From: Morinoia aosen
Taxonomy: Eukaryota; Arthropoda; Malacostraca; Amphipoda; Talitridae
Direction of reading: 5' to 3'
NCBI GenBank assembly: GCA_030386875.1
Contig: CM059559.1
Span: 68,958,392 to 69,022,391 of the forward strand
Length of the DNA: 64,000 nucleotides
The notes under the pieces: model-generated
Told to the model about the DNA's origin: nothing
The model's input: only the letters and a program-made list of their open reading frames with translations
The model's database searches: none
Made by a program: the position numbers and the translations under genes
Shown: positions 22,104 through 32,532 of the stretch, in pieces
Position numbering within the stretch: the stretch's first letter is position 1
Layout of the letters: every line of letters starts with the position of its first letter

Positions 22104-23271
22104 CTGTAAAAAATAATTCATAGGTGAGGAAAACATAAAAATGATTATGTACCAGCATGAAAATTTGTGAAATATAATTGTTATGAGGTCCTGAATGGGA
22201 GCAAATTATTTATAACCAACATGAGCTGTCTAACAATAATTCAGAATCATTATTATACTTTTTTTATATACGTATTATATTTTATGCACGGATTATATTT
22301 TTATACACAAATTATATACATGGATAACTTACATTCCACAGTCATACTTTTCATGAAATATGTAAGTGAACAGGTGCTGACATAAATGATAATGAACTAA
22401 AAAAAAACATGGTCCTTAACAAGCAAAAAAAATTTCAATATAAAGATGGCCTGCTTGACATTCAGCTTTGTTGTAGTAGTTATAAGTAGTTATAAGAGAT
22501 CTAGGTGTTAACAATGTTCTCAGAAAAATGTCACAGAAAAGCATACAAAAATATATTGTGCAATAGTAGAAATACATTCTGGTGTGCTTGACTGAGCAAT
22601 GGATGGTTCAAAAATGTGCACAGAAAGTATGGATACTGCACATACATAATTTAAGACACTAATAAAATGCATAAGCTAATCTTCAAATTTTTCAATTAAA
22701 CTGTTGGCTTAATTAAACAGAAAAATGTTAAATAACTTTGGTAAATTACTTCAAATATTGTAACAATATTTTATGACAAAATGAAAAACATGATCATTTT
22801 TCACCTCTTATAGAAAATTTAGGTCACAAAAAGTGAAAAAAAACATTCTATAGGCAGATTAGGAGTATATTTTAAAGTTTTAAGCTCAAGTACAAAAATT
22901 TAAACTTCATGAAGAGCATTGAAAAAGATCAAGGACATCAGCTGATCCCATCTTACCACTGTAACACTGATAGTATTCGAAATATTCTCATAATACATCA
23001 GCGATTCCTAATATTTTCTGTTCACACACGCCCACACAGATAAATCATGGTTACTAACTCTCAAGAAATTAAATTTACCAATTACACGCATCAATTAACT
23101 AAAACTTACTTGCGAAGCAGTATTGTTTGTTTACATGTTGCTCGCGAACAACTTCTGTCGGCTGAAAGCGTATAGTCTGGACGTCTGGACACGATTCGGA
23201 AAAGTTTGTGTTTTTGTTCGCGTTTTGGTGTGTTCGTGATTGATGAAGAGTTTGATAGTGTAGACGGGCCT

Positions 23272-23425
23272 TGAGGCAATCGTATTTGTTCACTGTTTTC
23301 CATCTTTTCAGTACCTACTACTTACGTTTTTTTCTTTTCATGTTATTTTCCCGGTCTTCCTGCTCATGTACCGGAACACAATTGTGTATAGATTCCTCGT
23401 TTAGGTGTCTATCGTTTGTGGTTCT
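23272..23425 (+). repeat. SINE-like repeat copy 6, right part
   Basis: Continues copy 6 after the Harbinger element: TTGTTCACTGTTTTCCATC, TTCAGTACCTACTACTTAC, and the CATAGATTCC-like stretch TATAGATTCCTCGTTTAG. It fades out before the family's 3' tail. Confidence 0.72.
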
Positions 23426-24048
23426 TCTATAAATTCTTTCCAACATGTAGTCAAAATGCACAAATATATCACCTGAGCTTGAAAAAGTGCACATTATTTT
23501 CATTTGAATAGTGCGAAAAAGTTTTGATCTCCTTTCATGGCACTATAGACACTGGTTTGATGTATGAACAAGAGGTAGTCTGGCTTCTGGTAATGGTTTT
23601 GATCTAAAAATGGAGACATTTTTAGTAGAGCAATACAGAGGGTCTACCATTTTTTGCTGTGTGCATGGGCCAAGAATTCATATCAGATATTTCACTACGG
23701 TGGAAATCTCATCAGTACACATTGTGAATGTGCAAACATGATGCTAACAATCAGGAGAAAAAGGAAATAGGATATACGACCGGCTAAAATTAATTTTACC
23801 GTCAACATAGTCTGTTCGAGTTCTTTCAGTTCATTGGACGTAAACATTTACAGACCTGAATGTGAGCAGTGACCACACAAATGTTTGGGAATGATTAGTA
23901 TATGTCTTGGCTGCAAATGGTGAACATTTCAAATTTTTCCTCTTCACCACTTTCCAATCAACACATATGTTTGAGTTTATAAATTATCTAGTGTTACCGT
24001 GTATAGAACGATATTTATTGACAGGACTTATATATCCTAACGTTTTAC
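23426..24048. other. No recognisable gene; probable upstream part of the next element
   Basis: AT-rich. A pyrimidine tract with acceptor (CCTAACGTTTTACAG) at about 24036-24050 precedes the transposase pseudogene, so this may hold its first intron or exon. No TIR found. Confidence 0.35.
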
Positions 24049-24115
24049 AGGTGCCAAAATTTGTCCTGAAAATACCAAGTCTTTACCAGTCCTACCGTTC
24101 TCGTCCATTGGAGGA

Positions 24116-25801
24116 TTGGGACTCGCCGAAGGAAACCCCAGGCCCACTTGTTCTATCCCTGCCAAAATGTTTACTCAAGGTGCCAGGAAAGCTGCACGAC
24201 AGCGTGGAAAGGGATATTTCACAGTGAAAGGAAAGTATGTAGAAGAAAAAAATTCGCGCATCACATGTGTGTCTGTAGGTATAAAAATTGTAATGCCGTA
24301 TCTGAAGATGAAAGAAAAACTATCCACGAAAAATTCTGGGCCAGTTGTAACTGGCAGGTGCAGAGCACTTTCATCTGTCAAACTGTTAGCACAACCAAAA
24401 CGAACTTCAGTGAAAGAATCCCGAGTAAAGCACTGCAGAAGTTACTTCCTGGGTGACAAGAAAGTGTGCAAGTTGGTGTACCTGAAAACATTAGGCATCT
24501 CAAGTGGAAGAGTTAATTACTGCCTCAACACAAAAAGCAAGAACGGCTGTACCTCACCAGATAAAAGAGGGCGTCAAAGTGCTCCCAACAAAACACCTGA
24601 GTACAAGGTTGAAGAAGTGAAGAAGTTCCTCAACTCTCTTCCTAAATTTTAGTCACACTACTCGCAAAGTGACAGAAAGTACTTTCACCCTGATTTAACT
24701 TCCACAAAATTGTACGAAATGTACTGTGAAAGGGTGACACTTAGCATGTATGTAAGCAAAAAAATATTCCTGCGAGCATTCAAAAAGTATAACGTGTCAA
24801 TTTATTTGCCTAAAGCTGACACATGTAAAACATATGACTCGTTGAATATCAAGATAAGGGCTGCAGAAGACCACAGTGAGCGATTACTACTAGAAGCTCA
24901 GAGGACAGCTCATCATGAGCGGGCCGAACAGGCAAGAGCTGCTCTCACGCATGCAACCAACACTTCAAAAAACAAAAAGGATGTTCTAGTTTTCACATTC
25001 GACTTGCAAAAGACCCAACCTCTTCCGCATCTAACAACCTCAGAAGCATTTTACAAGCGTCAGCTCTGGCTTTATAACTTGGGGATAAATACCCGACATG
25101 ATAACAAGGGCCACATGTGCGTATGGTTAGAAAATGAAGGCAAACGAGGTGCAAACGAAATTTGCTCGAGCATTCTGGCGTTCCTAGACTCTCAAAATTT
25201 ATCAGGCGTCGAAACTGTGAAAACATTCAGCGATTGTTGTGGGGGTCAGAATAGGAACAAAACTATGATCTCCTTCATGATATGGGCTTGCCAGAAGTTC
25301 AACTTCAAAAGTTGGGAACATCGATTTATGGAATCTGGTCATTCGTATCTCCCCAATGATACAGATTTTGGCAAAATTGAAAAACGAAAAAATAAATATG
25401 GACCAATATACTGCAAAAGTACTTATAAGGATCTAATAAAGGAGGCACAGCCTAACTCTCAATTTAATGTCATAGAAATGTCTGGTAAATTTAAGCAAGT
25501 GAACTGCTTGGCACAACAGAGAAAATTTGTGAAAATGAATGCTTCTGGGGAATCTTTCAATTTCCTCAAGCTGAACTGGTACAAAGTTTCCAAAGAAAAC
25601 ATTGTTCATTTCCGACAAACCGATGGAAATGGTAGCATTCAGTGTATCGAATTCCCATCTCTTGTCGATGCCATTAATACCGACCTGAATCCCGCGCCTC
25701 GCTCAGTTAAAATAAGTAAGGAGAAATATAATGACTTGATTTCATTGTTACAGTTCGTCCCCGAAGTTTATCACAAGTTCTACACAGACCTAGAATGCTG
25801 A
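24116..25801 (+). pseudogene. Sola/DUF7869-type transposase, frame-disrupted
   Basis: A long invertebrate transposase-type protein. The N terminus reads ARKAARQRGKGYFTVKGKYV. The frame then moves by one base and continues as CRYKNCNAVSEDERKTIHEKF (24270-24340), and moves back to give CKLVYLKTLGISSGRVNY at about 24470, so two shifts roughly compensate. A TAG at 24650-24652 interrupts an otherwise continuous frame. The second part (24653-25801) is open to a natural end, with FTFDLQKTQ, FSDCCGGQNRNKTM and ESGHSYLPNDTDFG. These D-containing blocks match the 'CGGQNKN' family annotated as DUF7869 and, I believe, used by Sola transposons. That superfamily link is from memory and unverified. Codon quality is good, so decay is recent. 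TIRs were not located. Confidence 0.75.
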
Positions 25802-26750
25802 AATTTGTATGTAAAAATTCTTCTTTATTGTTATCGGTCTAACAAATATTTTTCGTGAGCCCAATTTTTATTCCAATAGGCTTCAGAGGTCTTGTGTATG
25901 CCATTGTACATTGATAGTGAAGTAATGTAGGCATTTTTGTGACGCTTCTCTGCAAGATGATGATCATTTATAACTTTAAGCACGTAGTATATGTATTTAG
26001 CATGTGTGTAGTGTCTATTTGTTGGCTCAAACTGACAGTTAAATTTCACTGTCAGCACTCACTCCAACTGCATGGCAGCGAGTGGTAATGAGATTTCTCT
26101 ATACGATGATATGTTATGTTTGGGCTCACTTGTGGTAGAAGGCATTTTTGATGATATCGGTATACACAGCAATTAAATCTTGCTTGTGATCCAAAAATTC
26201 CGTAGATAAAATGTTAGACACCTGGCTGGAAAGTCGATTTCTGTGACTCGGAATTAATGTGATTACGGTATGAACATGCTTTGACTATTGTTGCGTAGTG
26301 GTTCTCTTTGACGAACAAGACCAAATGTAATATACATTAACTCTTCATTGATAATTTTACGTCAGTGCGACTGGTAACTGATATTTTTGTCATGACTTTG
26401 GTGGATTCATTTGGTCTCGATGAAACGTTGGTCATTGATATTTCTTAAGCTGCCACAATTGTAACATTAAAGGAAGAGAAAATAGTTCTATGACAAATTA
26501 AACGACAGCTATTTTTCTAATGTGTTATGACCAAACATACGGATGTGTGATTTTTAACCCTAATGGTAGATGTTATTTCATCTTAAAATTTTGGTGTTTG
26601 TGTATCGTAAGTTAGTAATGAAGTCCTTGCACAGACTCACTTTGATTAAAACATTTCGGAGTCTATGTTTTATTCGCCTATGCAGAATTAGATTAGATAA
26701 CTTCGTATATTACTCCTACGCTTTATATTACTAATGCGTGCTGGGATGTG
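25802..26750. other. No recognisable gene
   Basis: Downstream flank of the transposase pseudogene and left flank of Gypsy-A. No ORF, no repeat seen elsewhere in the window. Confidence 0.4.
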
Positions 26751-26754
26751 CTAT

Positions 26755-26960
26755 TGTGCAGTCATCTATCTGGGTATTAGTGCTAAACAGAGGTGATATA
26801 AGCCGATCATGTCGAGGCATAGCTGCTCACTCCTGTTTTGCTTCCCTTGCTGATAACATCTAGCGGATCACTCCTGTCCTGCCGTCCATACTAATAACAT
26901 CTACCAATAAATCGTCCCAGCCTTCACTCCGAGTTTACTTCCACCTGCGTAGGACGCACA
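26755..26960 (+). repeat. Gypsy-A 5' LTR
   Basis: 206 bp, TGTGCAGTCATC...GGACGCACA, with TG/CA ends. A TATA-like GATATAAGCC lies about 40 bp in (26795-26804) and AATAAA at 26906-26911, so U3-R-U5 is very compact. The partner at 39748-39953 differs at two C/T positions. Confidence 0.96.
26795..26804 (+). promoter_or_regulatory. TATA-like promoter motif in the Gypsy-A LTR
   Basis: GATATAAGCC about 41 bp from the LTR start. Gypsy-B has CTATATAAGC at about the same distance from its LTR start (54561-54568 on the plus view), although the LTRs are otherwise little alike, which supports a promoter role. Confidence 0.55.
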
Positions 26961-26964
26961 TATT

Positions 26965-26982
26965 TGGTGGCCAGTATGGGGA
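26965..26982 (+). promoter_or_regulatory. Primer binding site
   Basis: TGGTGGCCAGTATGGGGA begins 4 nt after the 5' LTR. The first 13 bases, TGGTGGCCAGTAT, are identical in Gypsy-B (minus strand from 54431). The TGG start is complementary to a tRNA CCA end. The tRNA species is not identified. Confidence 0.75.
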
Positions 26983-28368
26983 ACTTAACCCACATTCGTG
27001 AACTCATAAGTGTTACAGTGGATTTCAAGTGTTCTTTATTAACATCCTTCGAACAGTATAAAAATCCCGATGTGTTCCGGCGAAAACAACCAGCTCTGGC
27101 AGCCTCAAGAAACGGTTATTGTGTTTGGAATCATCGTATCTAAAGAATTGTTGACGGAAGCTTACTGTAAATTTACAGTATATCTTAATTTAGACTCACC
27201 TTTGCGTACAAAAATTTTGGTCTACGAGTGTGAAGACGACGCCATCGAATTAGTATTTGAAGTCAAGATTGCAGCATTCCCAGCGTCAACCATTGAGTGA
27301 ATTCTACATCTACAATTCTACAAGAAGTGAATCTACATCTACAAGTGCTAAAAACAAATTAATTGTGTTGAGATAAATTACTACGAATAACAGTAGCAGT
27401 AATTTGCATCAGTACCAGTAGCAGTGCAGTGCACCAATAACTGAACGAGTGAAGTGACACATACTTTCATTTAGAATTAAAAATTCTTAAACGTGGTGCA
27501 CTATATCTTCGTGTAAAAAGAAGTATCATCTTGCTGTACCAGTCGACATCATTGCTGTACCTGCATTGACTGTTCCCCCACCCATCTTGCCTGCCACGAC
27601 GAAGTGAGCTGCTGTTGTCTTCTTGTCTCAGATAAGTCTTTAGGAAAAAGCATTTTCTGTAACTAGATGCAAGCGGTATCGTTCTCTGAGCAGAGCATTC
27701 TTTTTGTTGCAAATATTGCTGCGGACGTCTTGTGCCGTACCCACTTCCTGTGTAGCTTTTCAGTCAGTCAGTTTGAGTCTGTACTCGGTGGACGACAGAT
27801 CTGCGTCAGTCAAGATCGGATTAGCAGTTTACCCCATTTTTACCTTCAAATTACCATTGTAAGTTTCGAATTTTGCAGTAATTGAGTAATAGTGTTAGTG
27901 AAAGTGTCATGAACACTTTGATTTAAATTTTTGAAGCTTTATTTTGATATAAATTCACGTTTTTTTCGCTCTGGAGCAGCGATATTATTTTTTCTGAGCT
28001 ATCTCGTGAGCTGAAGCTGTCACGTTGCGCTGCGCGATCTTATTGTTGCTCAGGCAGAAGTTTTATTGTGGTGCTAAAATTTTAATTTTCAGGATTCGTG
28101 CCGCTAATCCTTGTTTTTCATTGAGAGTACTAGTGATAAAGATTATTATTGCTGATTGATTATTATTGCTGGTTTATTAACGTGCGTAATTAATTGGGTT
28201 CAGTGTGTATTAATTAATTTTTGTGTGTATTTCATTGCATTTCGGTGTGTATTATCGTTTACGGAGTACGATATTGATTTTTGAGTGCATTTTAAGTCAT
28301 TTGGTATTGAATTTCTGAATTTTAGTGGTATAGGGAAATTTTGGATGGTTGATTAGGACATAAAATTA
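26983..28368 (+). other. Gypsy-A untranslated leader (1.4 kb)
   Basis: Long AT-rich leader with many ATGs. It contains a three-codon in-frame minigene (ATGGTTGATTAG, 28345-28356) directly before the gag frame. The flanking TTTGGATG is also present at the equivalent place in Gypsy-B. Confidence 0.6.
27070..27300 (+). CDS. Small leader ORF (76 codons), unknown
   Basis: First sizeable ORF of the genomic RNA, starting about 110 nt after the LTR, with composition that looks protein-like (MCSGENNQLWQPQETVIVFG; YLNLDSPLRTKILVYECEDD). The Gypsy-B leader has a different 66-codon frame at 54127-54327 with no visible similarity, so conservation is not shown. It may be chance. Confidence 0.25.
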   Translation: MCSGENNQLWQPQETVIVFGIIVSKELLTEAYCKFTVYLNLDSPLRTKILVYECEDDAIELVFEVKIAAFPASTIE

Positions 28369-29823
28369 TTGTCTGATTATTTCGACAGTGATGAAGAGGT
28401 AGTTCGTACAGAGGCTACTGTAACTAGATCAGGACGTATTAGCACTCCTAGAGTAACAAGTATTTACCAAGTACCAACCATGACGACACCACAAACAGCT
28501 GTAGCAGGTCCTAGCGTTAATGCTAGTGTTAGTACTGCCCAACTTGCGCGTGATATTGCCGCTAACATGCAGGTACCCACTGGAGGAACAATTTTGACGA
28601 ATGCGGAGCTTCCGACGTTCCGAGGTAGACGTAGACTTAATGATTCTGAGTTTCTAGAAAATAAAAGCTTTAGTACCCATATACAAAACCTAAAGGCATA
28701 CATGAGTTTGTTGCCTGATGCCACTAGTGATGAACGTCGGAAGGAATTTCTGGTTCGCTCAGCTAACAAACAAGTAGGAGATTTCAACAGCGTGGTCACG
28801 AAACTAGTTAATGCTGACCTTAATTACTCATTCGATCAGGTGGTTAAGATCCTTGAGGATATTTACATTGCGCGGGGAGAAAAAAGTATCCATGCACTGG
28901 CTTGCGACCTGAACGAGTTGCAATTAGTTAAAAATCATGCCCTGGCGGCACAGATCGTCAATGCCTTTTCTAAAATTAGAAAGCTAACTGAGAGTATCCT
29001 TAATTCAAATGCTTTAGGTTGGCAGAGAACTGCATATTTCCAAGCCTGCGCAACGCAAGCAGAGTTAAAAAAATTCGTAGGCGATAGTATTTCGTACAGT
29101 CTCGCGTTGGCAATCTTAGGTCCACTCCTTGATGAGTCGTTCGCTAGAAAAATATTTGAAAGTCAATTTGTAACAGCAGAGGACCTGTTAGCGAAGTTAA
29201 TTTCAGCGGTGCGCAGTCAGTCCGAGTCTAAAAAGATTCTCGCGCAAAAGTACCAAGTCAGGCAAGAAAGTGAAGCTTATGTAGGTGAAGTTACCGGTGA
29301 ATTTGATGAGAGTTTTGATGAGACAGAACTAAGTCCGCAAAGTGAGGTTTTCTACGGCAGTTTAGGTGGTTATCGTAGAAATTTTCGGTCAGGCGCACGT
29401 AGAATTATGCCTAGGCCGTGGATCGCACGAAGTACTCGAACAAGATGTAGAGATTTTAACAGTTATGTAGGAGACAGAGGAATTGGGAGTTTGGAGTGCA
29501 ACGTGATGAAAACAGATGGTTCTGTTCAGTTTTCGGGAAATTCTGAAATTTCAGGAGGAAATTCAGGAACGAAAAAACCGCCAGGATTACCATATTGTAA
29601 TTCATGTTCGATGACAGGGCCCTTTGAATGCAGATCTCAAAGGGGTCAATTTCCGCGTGGGTGTTTCGCTTGCGGCAATACAACTCACGTTGTAAAAAAT
29701 TGTAGAGCGTCAGGTACGGAGATTAGGAATTACAGAGCGTATCTGCGCGGTAGAGGTAACTCAAACCGGGGTAGAAGTGAAGTCCATTGGGCAGAGAGTG
29801 AGTCAAGTAGTTTTTTAAGCTAG
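28369..29823 (+). CDS. gag: Gag polyprotein (no in-frame ATG at its natural start)
   Basis: Structural protein forming the particle and binding RNA. The 484-codon frame opens at TTG (LSDYFDSDEE). The residues before the first internal ATG (28480) are conserved in Gypsy-B, where the same codon is ACG, so translation must begin upstream of 28480 or by non-AUG initiation. The central part is helical capsid-like sequence (FLVRSANKQVGDFNSVVTKL; KSIHALACDLNEL), also conserved in Gypsy-B. A conserved YVGDR.IGS.ECN block precedes a CCHC zinc knuckle, CFACGNTTHVVKNC (29662-29703), in an R/G-rich tail. The stop at 29821 follows a slippery heptamer by 4 nt. Confidence 0.88.
   Translation: MSDYFDSDEEVVRTEATVTRSGRISTPRVTSIYQVPTMTTPQTAVAGPSVNASVSTAQLARDIAANMQVPTGGTILTNAELPTFRGRRRLNDSEFLENKSFSTHIQNLKAYMSLLPDATSDERRKEFLVRSANKQVGDFNSVVTKLVNADLNYSFDQVVKILEDIYIARGEKSIHALACDLNELQLVKNHALAAQIVNAFSKIRKLTESILNSNALGWQRTAYFQACATQAELKKFVGDSISYSLALAILGPLLDESFARKIFESQFVTAEDLLAKLISAVRSQSESKKILAQKYQVRQESEAYVGEVTGEFDESFDETELSPQSEVFYGSLGGYRRNFRSGARRIMPRPWIARSTRTRCRDFNSYVGDRGIGSLECNVMKTDGSVQFSGNSEISGGNSGTKKPPGLPYCNSCSMTGPFECRSQRGQFPRGCFACGNTTHVVKNCRASGTEIRNYRAYLRGRGNSNRGRSEVHWAESESSSFLS
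29811..29823 (+). promoter_or_regulatory. -1 ribosomal frameshift site T TTT TTA
   Basis: In the gag frame the sequence reads agT TTT TTA AGC TAG. A -1 slip on T TTT TTA enters the pol frame, which is open from 29811 (the preceding TAG at 29808 closes it upstream). It is the same heptamer type used by HIV-1 gag-pol. Gypsy-B has gaT TTT TTA GTG AAC TAG at the same place (50391-50406, minus). Confidence 0.87.
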
Positions 29824-30560
29824 ATGGAGGAAGAAAGGGAGAGTTAAAGCAGATTGAGCCCGAGGTAATTAGCGGTACCAAACTCGTTAAACTGGAGACC
29901 GTCGTAATCCCAGATACCACCGAAATAACCAAATCGTATGTTGACCCTGTGGTTAATTTTAAAAATAGATATAGTTTATTACAAGAAGAAGAGCTTGAAA
30001 ATGACCATTATCAAGGCAAAACGGTGGAATCATATTTTTCTGTGTCCGTTGTAAAGAATGTTGATAAAAATTCTGGATTAGTGTCATTCAAAGAGTGCAA
30101 CAAGCCGACAATCATTATTCAAAATAACGATCAGTATCTGAATGCCTTGCTTGACAGTGGATCGGAGAGGTGCCTTATCAGTTACAGACAGATTAAAAAT
30201 TTGAGTGATGAAGTCAAGCCGAGTAAATTAAAAGTCAAGGGAATAAGCGGAAAGAGCGACGTGACCGGTGAAGTAGAATTATCCATTAAAATCCCGGGCA
30301 CCAGTAAAGTAATTAAAACAAGTGCACTTATCGTCCGTGAAGCTAAATTTAACTATGATTTAATTCTAGGTCGTGACGTCTTAAAAGACGCAGTCATTAA
30401 CTTCAGAGAGAAGGAACTTCTTTGGAATAATGTTGCAATTCCTTTTCAAGATTTAAATGTGGAACCTTTGTTAAGCAGAGAATTTGTAATGCGAAGAATA
30501 GTGAATAGTGATTGTCTATTATCAGAGATTGCGGTCGCTAGAAAGACCAAGAGGCAATTA

Positions 30561-30715
30561 AAAAATGATGACTGCAGCAGGAAAAATGATGACTGCGGCA
30601 GAAACAATGCTGACTGCAGGAGAAAAAATGCTGACTGCGGGACAATGAGAGCTGCGGTAGCTCAGAGACAGACCATGAGAGCTGCGGTAGCTCAGGCACA
30701 GACAATGAGAACAAA
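30561..30715 (+). repeat. Two in-frame minisatellites within pol
   Basis: Four 21 bp units (30561-30644) encode variants of KNDDCSR. They are followed by two and a fraction 30 bp units (30642-30715) encoding TMRAAVAQRQ. Unit lengths are multiples of three, so pol stays open. Gypsy-B lacks both arrays at the same point. Confidence 0.9.
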
Positions 30716-32508
30716 ACAATTAATTGTTCATTGTAATCAGGCTGAAGTACCTGGTAATTCGCTTAACGTTGTTTATGGCTTCATTAGGAAACCAATTGTA
30801 GGAGAATATATGGTTCTCAAAAGATGTCTTGAGAATGGTGCTTTCGTAGCTGACTCAATTGTGCACGTAAATGAAGACGGTGTGGTACCGGTAATGGTTC
30901 TAAATGCTAATGAGGAGACGTTGTACTTCTCTGAGAACACGATGCTATGCAACGTGGAATTGCTAAAATCTGATGATATTGAGAGCGAAGTATATTTGAC
31001 GAGCGTGGAAACAGCGCTCAGAGATGCAGCTGACGTTGAAGTAAATTTTGTTGCGGGGTCAGATACGATGGAAGTTAAATCGACATGTGGTGGAAAGGAT
31101 GCCATTGTTGATAGGAAACTTTGTTCGGAAGCTGATACTCGTGGCAGAGGTGTAATTTCTGTTGATATTGTTGATAATAAGAAGTCAGAATCGAATGGAG
31201 AAGTGGGAGTAATTAATGCAGAAGTAAATGTAGGTTTAATGCAAGGAGGTTTGATAAGTGGAGAAAGTGGAGAAAAGGCGTTAAGACGTGACTTGACAGA
31301 CAAAGACGTTTCATGCAATGAGAAAGACGTGCAATTACCTTTAATTGAATTGTTGAATAAGTACCGCGATGTAGTAACACTCGAAGGAGAAAAAATAGGA
31401 GTTACCAATATTTTAAAGCATCAAATTCAGTTGAAGCCAGATGCTCCAGTATTAAATTTAGTTCCCTATCGCATACCCCACAAGTACCAAGAGGAGGTAA
31501 TGCGGATAACTAATGATATGCTAGATCAGGGTATTATTGAAGAGTCCAACTCTGCCTATAACTTTCCTGTGATTGTAGTTAAAAAAAAATCGGGAGATTT
31601 GCGTCCCGTAATCGATTTCAGAGCTTTAAATACGGTACTTATTAAACAATCATACCCCCTCCCACGTATAGACGACATTTTAGCTACTTTAGGAAATAAC
31701 GCGTGGTTCTCTAACATTGACCTTCGCAGTGCTTTCCATCAGATTGAGTTAGAAAAAGAAAGTAGAAAGTATACGGCATTTAGTGTCAATTACCGTAAGT
31801 ATCAGTTCTGTAGGGTACCGTTCGGACTCTCTACGAGCCCGGGAATATTTCAAAAACTCATGATATCAGCGCTTTCACCCATTTTGGGGAAAGTCGCGTT
31901 TGTATTTCTTGATGATATATTGGTATTTTCTAAAAATAAAATTCAACATTTAATGGATTTAGAAAGCGTTCTTAAAATGCTTAGATCCGGAAATTTATCC
32001 TTGAAGCTTGAGAAATGTAATTTCTTCAAGCAAGAAATAGAATATCTTTGCCATATCATAGCCGCAGATGGAATTAAATGTAAATATTCGCAAAAATTGC
32101 AAGATTGCCGAGCGCCAGTCAATGTTAAAGAATTACAACAGTTTTTAGGGTTGGCTAACTATTTTCGGAATTTCCTACCTAATTTTGCTGAAATAGCAAG
32201 TTCTTTGTATCATCTTTTGAGGAAAAATGTTACTTATACATGGACAGACGAGTGTCAAAGAAGTTTTGAGTATTTGAAATCTTTATTGACGTCAGACAGA
32301 GTTTTAAGACATCCAGACTATACTAAGGACTTCCATGTGTTCACGGATGCTTCCAATTCAGGAATAGGTGCTGTATTAACCCCCGAGAACCCACGATAAC
32401 GAATTTTTGGCCAATGTCGATAATACTTCATAATTTACTTACATTTAGTCCCAGTGTGGCGCATATAAAGTTAGAATCTGAAAATGTTATTTTTCATGGC
32501 AGTTACAG

Positions 32509-32532
32509 GCCGCCCACCTGAGTGGGCGCTGG
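32509..32532 (+). repeat. piggyBac internal inverted repeat, left copy
   Basis: 24 bp, begins GCCGCCCACCTGAGTGG. It is the exact reverse complement of the copy near 34870-34893, and itself contains the palindrome CCCACCTGAGTGGG. Confidence 0.85.

Larger units (their letters stand above)
17197..23271. mobile_element. PIF/Harbinger DNA transposon, ~6.07 kb, decayed
   Basis: Termini AGGCCCGTCCACACTATCAA (left) and, inverted, AGGCCCGTCTACACTATCAA (right) form TIRs. The flanks are TAA (17194-17196) and TGA (23272-23274), a 3 bp duplication with one mismatch. The SINE-like target consensus has TTAAGGACC at this point, supporting a TWA-type site. Both subterminal regions (17230-17350, 23105-23245) are dense in CGAACA/CACGAAC motifs on both strands, as expected for transposase binding. 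Inside, one minus-strand exon (21978-22103) resembles a Harbinger transposase. The catalytic DDE exons were not found, so it is non-autonomous or decayed. The remainder is AT-rich with a GC-richer patch (20480-21420) of unknown nature. Confidence 0.8.
29811..32379 (+). pseudogene. pol: Pol, first part: protease, RT, start of RNase H
   Basis: Enters by -1 frameshift. An aspartic protease carries the LLDSGSERCLIS active site (about 30150-30185) and LILGRDVL flap/floor motif. A spacer with in-frame minisatellites (30561-30710) follows. The RT has YNFPVIVVKKKSGDLRPVID, DLRSAFHQIELE, FCRVPFGLSTSPGIF and the catalytic FVFLDDILVF (about 31900). The RNase H begins with VFTDASNSGIGAVL and is cut at the TTAA (32376-32379) by piggyBac. 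It resumes in the same frame after the second TTAA (35268). Compared with Gypsy-B, the protease-RT spacer is longer and repeat-expanded. Confidence 0.92.

Noticed and set aside
30773-31408. 211-codon antisense frame opposite Gypsy-A pol
   Set aside because: Lies wholly opposite conserved pol sequence and is serine/threonine-rich as an antisense by-product. No start context or conservation of its own.
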